Source: Teichococcus aestuarii (GTDB lineage Bacteria > Pseudomonadota > Alphaproteobacteria > Acetobacterales > Acetobacteraceae). Taken from it: 64,000 nt of DNA. The stretch lies in NCBI RefSeq assembly GCF_003116135.1, contig NZ_PDOA01000007.1, positions 62,001-126,000 of the forward strand. Direction: 5' to 3'. The position numbers and the translations under genes are program-made. Numbering within the stretch: the stretch's first letter is position 1; the number at the start of each line of letters is the position of its first letter. Positions 11,447 through 17,881 of this stretch are shown here, one piece after another. Under the pieces are notes generated by a model. It was not told the origin of the DNA, did no database searches, and saw only the letters and a list, made by a program, of their open reading frames with translations.

Positions 11447-12243
11447 CGCAGGGCGGCCCGGACGCGGCCGGAGATGATCTCGGCCAGGAAGATGAGGGCG
11501 ATGATGGAGAGCAGGATGGCGGCGACGAAGTCGTAGTCGAAGCGCTTGAACGCCGCGAACAGCGTGCCGCCGATGCCGCCCGCGCCGACGATGCCGACCA
11601 GGGTGGAGTTCCGCAGGTTGCTGTCGAGCTGGTAGAGGCAGAAGCCGATGAAGCGCGAGGCCACCTGCGGCAGCACCGCATAGGCCAGCACCTTCATCAC
11701 GCCCGCGCCCGTGGCGCGGATCGCCTCCACCTGCTTCATCGAGATCTCCTCGATCGCCTCGGCGAAGAGCTTGGCGATGAAGCCGACCGAGGCCACCACC
11801 AGCGCCGCCGTGCCGGCCAGCGCGCCGAAGCCGATCGCCTTGACGAAGAGGATGGCGACGATGACGTAGTGCAGCGAGCGGCAGACGGCGATCACCGCGC
11901 GCACCGGCCCCGAGATCCACCAGGGCGAGAGGTTGCGCGCCGCCAGCACGCCGAGCGGCAGCGAGATGGCGATGCCGATGGCCGAGGCCAGCACCGCGAT
12001 CTGCAGGCTTTCCAGCATGCCTTCCAGCAGCAGGCCCCAGCGCTCGAAATTGGGTGGCACCATGCGGGCGAGCAGCCGCCCGCCCTCGCCGAGGCCGTGC
12101 CCCAGCCGGTCCCAGCTAAGGCCCAGGCGCGAGCTGGCCCAGATGGCGTAGGCGACGATCGCCAGCAGCGCCAGCCGCATCGGCCAGTTGGGCGCGAAGG
12201 CGACGCGCCGCGCCGCCTCCGGCGAGGGATGCGTGGCGCTCAC
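11443..12243 (-). CDS. phnE: phosphonate-type ABC transporter permease (PhnE-like, first)
   Basis: A 266-residue PhnE-like permease with about six hydrophobic segments. The conserved '[18 protein letters not shown]' parallels the motif in the neighbouring permease. The GTG at 12243 is taken as the start because it forms a GTGA overlap with the ATPase stop and has AGGA about eight bases upstream; a TTG two codons earlier is less likely. It acts in the inner membrane with the second permease and PhnC. Sequence alone does not separate phosphonate, phosphite, phosphate-ester or phosphate substrates in this family. Confidence 0.85.
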   Translation of the reverse strand: MSATHPSPEAARRVAFAPNWPMRLALLAIVAYAIWASSRLGLSWDRLGHGLGEGGRLLARMVPPNFERWGLLLEGMLESLQIAVLASAIGIAISLPLGVLAARNLSPWWISGPVRAVIAVCRSLHYVIVAILFVKAIGFGALAGTAALVVASVGFIAKLFAEAIEEISMKQVEAIRATGAGVMKVLAYAVLPQVASRFIGFCLYQLDSNLRNSTLVGIVGAGGIGGTLFAAFKRFDYDFVAAILLSIIALIFLAEIISGRVRAALR

Positions 12244-13037
12244 AGCCAATCCTCGCCGCCATAGATGGCCTGCAGGTGGTGGGTCTGCAGGGCCTCCGGC
12301 GGGCCGTCGAAGATCACGCTGCCGCCGGCCATGCCGACGATGCGGCGGGCGTAGCGCTTGGCGAGATCGACGTTGTGGATGTTGATGATGACCGGCACGT
12401 TCTCCGCCGCCGTCAGCTTCGCCAGCAGCTCCAGCACCTCGACCGCGGTGCGCGGGTCGAGCGAGGAGGTGGGCTCGTCGGCGAGCAGGATCTCGGGGCG
12501 CTGCATCAGCGCGCGGGCGATGCCGACGCGCTGGCGCTGGCCGCCCGAGAGCGCGTCGGCGCGGCGGGTGGCGTGCTCAGGCAGGCCCACCGCGTCCAGC
12601 AGCATGAAGGCGCGCTGGATGTCGGCCTCCGGGTACTTGCGCAGCCAGGCGCGCCAGAACGGCACGTAGCCGAGCCTTCCGCTCAGCACGTTCTCCATCA
12701 CCGTCAGGCGCTCCACCAGGTTGTATTCCTGGAACACCATGCCGATGCGCCGCCGCGCCAGCCGCAGGTCCCTGCCGCGCAGCCCGGTCAGCTCGGTGCC
12801 GCGCAGGCGGATCTCGCCCCGCGTCGGCTCGACCAGCCGGTTGATGCAGCGCAGCAGGGTGGACTTGCCGGTGCCGGAGGGGCCGATGATGGCGGTGATC
12901 CCCTCGGCCGCGACCGCGAGGTCGATGCCCTTCAGCACCGGCTTGCCGGCGGTGTACTCCTTGAACAGGCCCCGGATCTCCAGGGCATGCTCGAGGCGGG
13001 TTGCCGGCGGCGGCGCGGCGGTCAGCGTGGCGGACAT
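12240..13037 (-). CDS. phnC: phosphonate-type ABC transporter ATP-binding protein (PhnC-like)
   Basis: A 265-residue ATPase with Walker A 'GPSGTGKS', Q-loop '[14 protein letters not shown]', signature '[19 protein letters not shown]', Walker B '[12 protein letters not shown]' and the switch His in '[10 protein letters not shown]'. Those blocks, especially 'QEYNLV' and 'IHNVDLA', are typical of PhnC. The Met at 13037 starts 19 bp after the binding-protein stop. A 19-codon in-frame upstream extension has no family similarity. It energises the two PhnE-like permeases that follow with 4-bp overlaps. Confidence 0.9.
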   Translation of the reverse strand: MSATLTAAPPPATRLEHALEIRGLFKEYTAGKPVLKGIDLAVAAEGITAIIGPSGTGKSTLLRCINRLVEPTRGEIRLRGTELTGLRGRDLRLARRRIGMVFQEYNLVERLTVMENVLSGRLGYVPFWRAWLRKYPEADIQRAFMLLDAVGLPEHATRRADALSGGQRQRVGIARALMQRPEILLADEPTSSLDPRTAVEVLELLAKLTAAENVPVIINIHNVDLAKRYARRIVGMAGGSVIFDGPPEALQTHHLQAIYGGEDWL

Positions 13038-13056
13038 GGCGTTGGCTTTCCGGCGC

Positions 13057-14145
13057 TCAGCGTGCCGCGGGGGCGGCACCCGTGGGCGCGACATGGGTGG
13101 GGGCGGCGGGCTGCTGCTGGGCGCGCTTGCGGGCCTCGGCCTCCAGCTCCTTGCGGGCCTCGGCGTCGAAGGCGGCGCGGTTGTAGGGCGCGTTCACGGC
13201 ATCGGCCACGGCGCGCACCGGGGCCCACTGCTCGGCATAGGTGGCGGGCCAGAAGCGGTCATTGCCGCCGAGGTCCTTGGCCATCTGCTCGGGGAAGCGG
13301 TAGTCGAGGAAGCACTGGCGGATCTTCTGGGAGAGTTCCGGCTTCAGGTCGTGCGCCACGGCGAAGCCGCTGGTGGGGAAGGGCTCGCTCTCCCACAGGA
13401 TGCGGAAGTTCTCGCGCTTCACCTGGCCGCGCGCCACCATGCGGGTCCAGACGTCGGAGGCCACGGGCGCCGCATCGTAGTCGCCGGCGTTGACGCCCAT
13501 CACGCTGCGGTCATGCCCGCCGGAATAGACCACCTGGTAATCGGTCTCCGGCGTCAGGCCGAGGCCGGGGAAGAAGGCGCGCGGCGCCAGGTTGCCCGAG
13601 TTGGAGGTGGCGGAGGTGTGCGCCACGCGCTTGCCCTTGAGGTCGGCCAGCGTCCTGTAGGGGCTGTCCGCCTTCACCAGCATGACGACCTTGTAGCTCT
13701 CGAAGCCATCCGCGTTGCCCTTCACGGCGAAGGGCACGGCGCCGGCGAGGTTCACCGCGAAGGCGGTGGGGCCGGTGGAGAAGCCCGCCACATGCAGCCG
13801 GCCGGAGCGCATCGCCTCCACCTGGGCGGCGTTCGAGGTCACCTGGAAGTACACGGCGCGCTTTCCGGTGCACTTGCCGAGGTATTCCAGGAAGGGGCGG
13901 AACTGGCTGGAATAGAGCGCCGGGTCCTCCACGGGGGTGTAGGTGAAGACGATGGTGGAGGGGTCGCGCAGCTTCGAGGCGTCGGCCGGGGTGTCGGCCA
14001 CCATGTCGCGGTTGGCGTCGCAATAGCCTTCGTCGAGCGAACCGCGGAAGGCGCAGGCGCCGTCCTGCGCCAGGGCGGGCGCCGCGCCGGGCAGGGCCCA
14101 GAGGGTGAGGGCGAGCGCGGTGCTCGCCAGGATCGTGTTCTTCAT
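13057..14145 (-). CDS. phnD: phosphate/phosphite/phosphonate-type solute-binding protein (PhnD-like)
   Basis: A 362-residue periplasmic binding protein. It has a clear Sec signal, with a hydrophobic stretch at residues 6-22 and cleavage near 'ALAQ'. The mature part shows family blocks '[19 protein letters not shown]', '[20 protein letters not shown]' and '[18 protein letters not shown]'; the Ser/Thr/Asn-rich loop is where family members bind the phosphoryl group. The last 30 or so residues are unusual: a charged helix of Glu, Arg and Lys, then a short Ala/Pro tail. It overlaps the HAD gene stop by 4 bp. Ligand identity is not deducible; GlpD in the operon favours a glycerol-linked phosphate or phosphonate. 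Confidence 0.85.
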   Translation of the reverse strand: MKNTILASTALALTLWALPGAAPALAQDGACAFRGSLDEGYCDANRDMVADTPADASKLRDPSTIVFTYTPVEDPALYSSQFRPFLEYLGKCTGKRAVYFQVTSNAAQVEAMRSGRLHVAGFSTGPTAFAVNLAGAVPFAVKGNADGFESYKVVMLVKADSPYRTLADLKGKRVAHTSATSNSGNLAPRAFFPGLGLTPETDYQVVYSGGHDRSVMGVNAGDYDAAPVASDVWTRMVARGQVKRENFRILWESEPFPTSGFAVAHDLKPELSQKIRQCFLDYRFPEQMAKDLGGNDRFWPATYAEQWAPVRAVADAVNAPYNRAAFDAEARKELEAEARKRAQQQPAAPTHVAPTGAAPAAR

Positions 14146-14981
14146 GCGGCCGTTTCCTCTCGCATCGCGCCACGCGCCTGGAGCAGCGCGTCGGCGAATT
14201 CGGCAAAGCCCGCGCCGCCCTCGGCACGGGTGATGTAGGCCGGCGGCGTCGCCATGCCGGCCAGGAAGGGGGCGACATTCGCCACCCCCACGGAGAAAGG
14301 CACAGCGCCGAAGAGCGGCGCGTCATTGCCGCTGTCGCCCACGAAGGCCACGCTGTCGCGCAGCGCGGCGAAGGGGCGGAAGCGGGCGGCGAACAGCGCC
14401 TCGATGCCCGCGCGCTTGTCCCAGCCGCCGATCCAGGCATTGACGTGGATGGAGGAGACCTTGGCCTCGGCGCCGCCGTCCAGGAACACCTGCGCGATGC
14501 GCCGCGCGGCGCCGAGGTCGAGCGGCCCGGCATCCTCGCAGAAATCCACCGCCACATCGAAGAGGCGGAAGGGCTGGTCGGCGGCGATGGCGGCGCCCGG
14601 CACGGCGGCCATGGCCGCATCGGCCAGCGCCATCAGCCGCGCGCGGTTGGCCAGGCGCTCCGCCTCGGTCTGGGCCTGCCAGCGGAGCATCCGCCGCGCC
14701 TGGCGGTCCAGCGCGTACCACAGCGCGCCATTCTCCCCCACCACCGCGGCCACCGGCCAATGCCGGGCGATGGCGTCGCACCACCCGGCCGGGCGGCCGG
14801 TGACGGGGATGACGGCGATGCCGGCGGCGTCCAGCGCCTGCAACGCCGAATAGGCCTCGGCCGGCAGGCGGCCATCGGTGGTCAGGGTGTCGTCGATGTC
14901 GGTCAGCACGTAGCGCAGCCCCGCCAGCCCTGTGGCGGGGGCGTCGCTGAGCGGCCGGGGAGGGGCGGATTCTTGTGTCAT
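14142..14981 (-). CDS. HAD-IIB family phosphatase
   Basis: A haloacid-dehalogenase-type phosphatase of up to 279 residues. Motif I is 'LTDIDDTLTTDG' (nucleophile Asp and acid/base Asp), motif II 'VIPVTGRP', and motif IV 'VAFVGDSGNDAPLF'. The middle cap region places it in class IIB, with sugar-phosphate and mannosyl-phosphoglycerate phosphatases. The ATG at 14981 lies inside a 22-bp palindrome and a likely -10 element, so transcripts from that promoter could not use it. The GTG at 14909 gives 'MLTDIDDTLTTDG', a normal HAD N-terminus, with GGCGGGG upstream. In this operon it may dephosphorylate a product of the imported compound. Confidence 0.8.
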   Translation of the reverse strand: MTQESAPPRPLSDAPATGLAGLRYVLTDIDDTLTTDGRLPAEAYSALQALDAAGIAVIPVTGRPAGWCDAIARHWPVAAVVGENGALWYALDRQARRMLRWQAQTEAERLANRARLMALADAAMAAVPGAAIAADQPFRLFDVAVDFCEDAGPLDLGAARRIAQVFLDGGAEAKVSSIHVNAWIGGWDKRAGIEALFAARFRPFAALRDSVAFVGDSGNDAPLFGAVPFSVGVANVAPFLAGMATPPAYITRAEGGAGFAEFADALLQARGAMREETAA

Positions 14982-14994
14982 ATATATGACACAA
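14973..14994. promoter_or_regulatory. 22-bp perfect palindrome, candidate operator
   Basis: The left half TTGTGTCATAT is followed at once by its exact reverse complement, giving 22 bp with no mismatch and no spacer. It lies between the DeoR-type regulator and the HAD gene and covers the annotated HAD start. It abuts a second dyad at 14995. DeoR/GlpR or GntR-type repressors would be natural ligands; which protein binds is not known from sequence. Confidence 0.8.
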
Positions 14995-15008
14995 CTGCCA
15001 CGCTTCAA
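14979..15008 (-). promoter_or_regulatory. putative sigma-70-type promoter embedded in the dyads
   Basis: On the minus strand TTGAAG (15008-15003) is followed after 16 bases by TATATA (14986-14981), a reasonable -35/-10 pair in an otherwise GC-rich region. The -35 lies in the spacer of the right dyad and the -10 in the centre of the left palindrome, so a bound repressor would occlude both. This would drive HAD-phnDCEE-glpD independently of the regulator gene. Confidence 0.5.
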
Positions 15009-15016
15009 TGTGGCAG
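14995..15016. promoter_or_regulatory. second dyad, CTGCCAC-N8-GTGGCAG
   Basis: Seven-base arms CTGCCAC and GTGGCAG are separated by eight bases, giving 22 bp in total. It abuts the 22-bp palindrome at 14973-14994 with no gap, so the two centres are 22 bp apart, about two helical turns. A CTGCCAC half-site also occurs at 15832-15838, just upstream of the regulator start, which fits autoregulation but could be chance. Confidence 0.6.
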
Positions 15017-15030
15017 GTCAAACAGGTTTT

Positions 15031-15822
15031 TCAGGATTCCACGGCGATTGTGAGGCGAGTCCCACATCGCCCCAGCGCCGCCTCCAGCGCCGCCGGGGGC
15101 GGGGCCTCCGTGACCACGTCGGTCAGGCTCTCCAGCGGTGCCAGCACTTCCAGGAAGGCGCGGCCGAACTTGGAAGAGTCCACAAGCAGCAGCCGCCGCT
15201 CCGCCCGCTCCAGCATGGCGCGCTTGACCCAGGCGGCGCGGCTCTCCGCTTCGCACGGCCCTTCCTCGGTGAGGCCGGAGGCGCCGATCACCGCCATGTC
15301 CACGTTGAAGCGCCGCAGGAAGGCATGGGTCTCGGCGCCGTAGAGGCCGCGCTCCACCACGCTCAGCTCCCCCGGCGCCACCAGCACGCGCAGCGCCTCG
15401 GAGGTGCCGGCGGCCAGCGCCGCGTCCAGGCTGTTGGTCAGCAGCGTGGCGCGCACGCCGCGCGCGGCGAGGGCGCGGGCGAAATGGGTGGTGGTGCTGC
15501 CGGCATCCAGCATCACCACCGCGCCCTCCTCCACCAGCGCCGCCGCCTCCCGCCCGATGCGCGAGCGCTCGGCCACCAGCACGCGCTCGCGCTCGCCGAG
15601 GCCCGGCTGCACAGCGGGGTGCGAGGCGGAGGCGCCGCCATAGGTGCGGCGCACCATGCCCCGGGCGGAAAGCTCCTCCACATCGCGCCGCACCGTCTCG
15701 GCGGAGACGTTGAAGCCATCCGCCAGCGTGCTGATGCGGACGGTGGGGTCGGTCGCGAGCGCCTCGAGAATCGCCGCGTGACGGGCGGCTTTCCCGAGCG
15801 CATCCTTGCTGCGTCTGGCCAT
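15031..15822 (-). CDS. DeoR/GlpR family transcriptional regulator
   Basis: A 263-residue repressor-type regulator. The N-terminal helix-turn-helix reads 'RISTLADGFNVSAETVRRDV', followed by the family signature 'ELSARGMVRRTYGGA'. The C-terminal part ('MLDAGSTTTHFARAL', 'LLTNSLDAALA', 'VDSSKFGR') is the DeoR sugar-phosphate-sensing domain. Known relatives sense phosphorylated sugars or glycerol 3-phosphate. It is the first gene of the HAD-phnDCEE-glpD operon and probably controls it through the dyads at 14973-15016. It is divergent from the DapA-like gene, 114 bp away, and may control that too. The start at 15822 follows 'GGGTGGGGGC'. Confidence 0.88.
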   Translation of the reverse strand: MARRSKDALGKAARHAAILEALATDPTVRISTLADGFNVSAETVRRDVEELSARGMVRRTYGGASASHPAVQPGLGERERVLVAERSRIGREAAALVEEGAVVMLDAGSTTTHFARALAARGVRATLLTNSLDAALAAGTSEALRVLVAPGELSVVERGLYGAETHAFLRRFNVDMAVIGASGLTEEGPCEAESRAAWVKRAMLERAERRLLLVDSSKFGRAFLEVLAPLESLTDVVTEAPPPAALEAALGRCGTRLTIAVES

Positions 15823-15936
15823 GCCCCCACCCTGCCACAGCGCTGCGCGCCCGCAAGAGTGGCGCGCCGGGGCGCGGTTTGCCTGCCGGTGCTTCTCGGG
15901 TAAAGGAATCCGCACCGTACCGGAGGGAATTCCCGC

Positions 15937-16875
15937 ATGCCGCTCGATCACACCGCCAAGGGTGTCTACCCGATCGCTCCCACCCCGTTCCATGCCGATG
16001 GCCAGGTGGACTACGCCTCGATCGACCGCATGACGGATTTCTACCGCTCGGTCGGCAGCACCGGCATGACGGTGCTGGGCGTGATGGGCGAGGCGCCGAA
16101 GCTCGACGGCGCCGAGGCGCTGGAGATCGCCCGCCGCTTCATCCGCCGCGCCGAGGGGCTGCCGGTGATCGTCGGCGTCTCCGCCCCCGGCTTCGCGGCG
16201 ATGCGCGCCCTGGCCCGCAACGCGATGGAGGCCGGCGCCGCCGGCGTGATGATCGCGCCGCCCAACACGCTGCGCACGGACGACCAGATCACCACCTACT
16301 ACCGCCAGGCCTCCGAGGCGATCGGCGAGGACGTGCCCTTCGTCATCCAGGACTTCCCGCAGACCTTCTCCGTGGTGATGACCAACGCCGTCATCCGCCG
16401 CATCGTGCAGGAGAACGCGGCCTGCGTGATGCTGAAGCACGAGGACTGGCCGGGCCTGGAGAAGATCTCCGCCCTGCGCGGCTTCCAGGCGGATGGCTCG
16501 ATGCGCCCCATCTCCATCCTCTGCGGCAATGGCGGGCTGTTCCTCGACTTCGAGGTGGAGCGCGGCGCCGATGGCGCGATGACCGGCTACGCCTTCCCCG
16601 ACATGCTGTGCGACGTGGTGCGGCTGCAGGCCGAGGGCCAGCGCGACGCGGCGCACGACCTGTTCGACGCCCACCTGCCGCTGCTGCGCTACGAGCAGCA
16701 GCAGGGCCCGACGGGGCTGGCCGTGCGCAAGTACGTCATGGCGCGGCGCGGCATCATCGCCTCCGACGCGCAGCGCAAGCCGGGCGCCAGCCTCACCGCC
16801 AAGGCCAAGGCCGAGGTGGAGTACCTGCTCGCCCGCGTGGCGCGCCACGACCCGCGCGCGGGCGCGCTGGGCTGA
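15937..16875 (+). CDS. dihydrodipicolinate synthase (DapA) family aldolase/lyase
   Basis: A 312-residue class I aldolase of the DapA/N-acetylneuraminate lyase superfamily. The Schiff-base Lys is in 'CVMLKHED' (residue 167). At the position where DapA has 'YN-P' with the catalytic Tyr this protein has 'IQDFPQ', so the tyrosine is missing. Genuine lysine-pathway DapA activity is therefore unlikely, and a keto-acid aldolase or dehydratase role is more plausible. The start at 15937 has a strong 'CGGAGGGA' site. The next gene, a 2-hydroxyacid dehydrogenase, is 19 bp downstream. The pair could process a 2-oxo acid released by cleavage. It is divergent from the DeoR-type regulator. Confidence 0.82.
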   Translation: MPLDHTAKGVYPIAPTPFHADGQVDYASIDRMTDFYRSVGSTGMTVLGVMGEAPKLDGAEALEIARRFIRRAEGLPVIVGVSAPGFAAMRALARNAMEAGAAGVMIAPPNTLRTDDQITTYYRQASEAIGEDVPFVIQDFPQTFSVVMTNAVIRRIVQENAACVMLKHEDWPGLEKISALRGFQADGSMRPISILCGNGGLFLDFEVERGADGAMTGYAFPDMLCDVVRLQAEGQRDAAHDLFDAHLPLLRYEQQQGPTGLAVRKYVMARRGIIASDAQRKPGASLTAKAKAEVEYLLARVARHDPRAGALG

Positions 16876-16894
16876 GCGGCGAGGGGGCCGTCCG

Positions 16895-17881
16895 ATGAAG
16901 GTTTTCCTGACCCACACCGAGACGGCCTTCGCCAACTACTATGGCGAGCGCCCGCTGGCGGCGCTGCGCCGCCACGCCGAGGTGGTGCGCAACCCCACCG
17001 GCCGCGTGCTGCAGGGCGCCGCCCTGGCCGAGGCCGCGGCCGGCTGCCACGCCATCGTGGCCGACCGCGCCACGCCGGGCCTGGCCGAGACCTTCGCCGC
17101 CGCGCCCGATCTCGTGGCCTTCCTGCGCTGCGCGGTCGACATCAGCACCATCGACGTCGCCGCCGCCTCGGCGGCCGGGGTGCTGGTGACGCGGGCCACG
17201 CCGGGCTTCACCGATTCCGTGGCTGAGCTGGGCCTCGGGCTGATGATCGACCTGGCGCGCGGCGTCTCCACCGCCGTGCGGGCGGCGCGGGCCGGGCAGG
17301 CCATGGTGCCGGCCATGGGCACGCAGCTGCGCGGCGCCACGCTGGGGCTGGTGGGCTATGGCCGCATCGCGCAGCGGCTGGGGGCGCTGGCCCGGGCCTG
17401 CGGCATGCGGGTGCTGGCCAACGACCCCCATCCGCCGGCCACGGAGGATGTGACCTTCCTGGACCTGCCGGCGCTGCTGGCCGAGGCCGATTTCGTCGTC
17501 TGCCTCGCCCCCGCCACGCCGGAGACCCGCGACCTGATGGACGAGGCCGCCTTCGCGCGGATGCGGCGCGGTGCCTTCTTCATCAACCTGGCGCGCGGCG
17601 AGCTGGTGGACGAGGCCGCCCTGGCGGCGGCGCTGGAGCGCGGCCACCTCGGCGGTGCCGCGCTCGATGTCGGCCGCGCGCCGGACCAGATGCCGAGCCC
17701 CGCCCTGGCCCACCGGCCGGATGTGGTGGCCACCCCGCATATCGGCGGCCTGACGCGCGCGGCCACCGAGCACCAGGCGATGGACACGGTGCGGCAGGTG
17801 GCCGCCCTCGCCGCCGGCACCCTGCCCGAAGGCGCTGTGAACGCCGCCGAGGCGCGCCGCCTCAGCCGAAGCGGGCGATAG
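16895..17881 (+). CDS. D-isomer-specific 2-hydroxyacid dehydrogenase family protein
   Basis: A 328-residue NAD(P)-dependent dehydrogenase. The nucleotide-binding loop is 'LGLVGYGRIAQRLGALA', the catalytic Arg is in 'NLARGELVDEAAL' and the catalytic His in 'ATPHIGGL'. The usual Glu that pairs with the His (as in 'DVFxxEP') is not present; the segment reads 'ALDVGRAPDQMPSPAL'. It is probably the second gene of an operon with the DapA-like enzyme, reducing a 2-oxo acid or oxidising the corresponding hydroxy acid. Its last 20 bp overlap the end of the convergent kinase gene. Confidence 0.82.
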   Translation: MKVFLTHTETAFANYYGERPLAALRRHAEVVRNPTGRVLQGAALAEAAAGCHAIVADRATPGLAETFAAAPDLVAFLRCAVDISTIDVAAASAAGVLVTRATPGFTDSVAELGLGLMIDLARGVSTAVRAARAGQAMVPAMGTQLRGATLGLVGYGRIAQRLGALARACGMRVLANDPHPPATEDVTFLDLPALLAEADFVVCLAPATPETRDLMDEAAFARMRRGAFFINLARGELVDEAALAAALERGHLGGAALDVGRAPDQMPSPALAHRPDVVATPHIGGLTRAATEHQAMDTVRQVAALAAGTLPEGAVNAAEARRLSRSGR

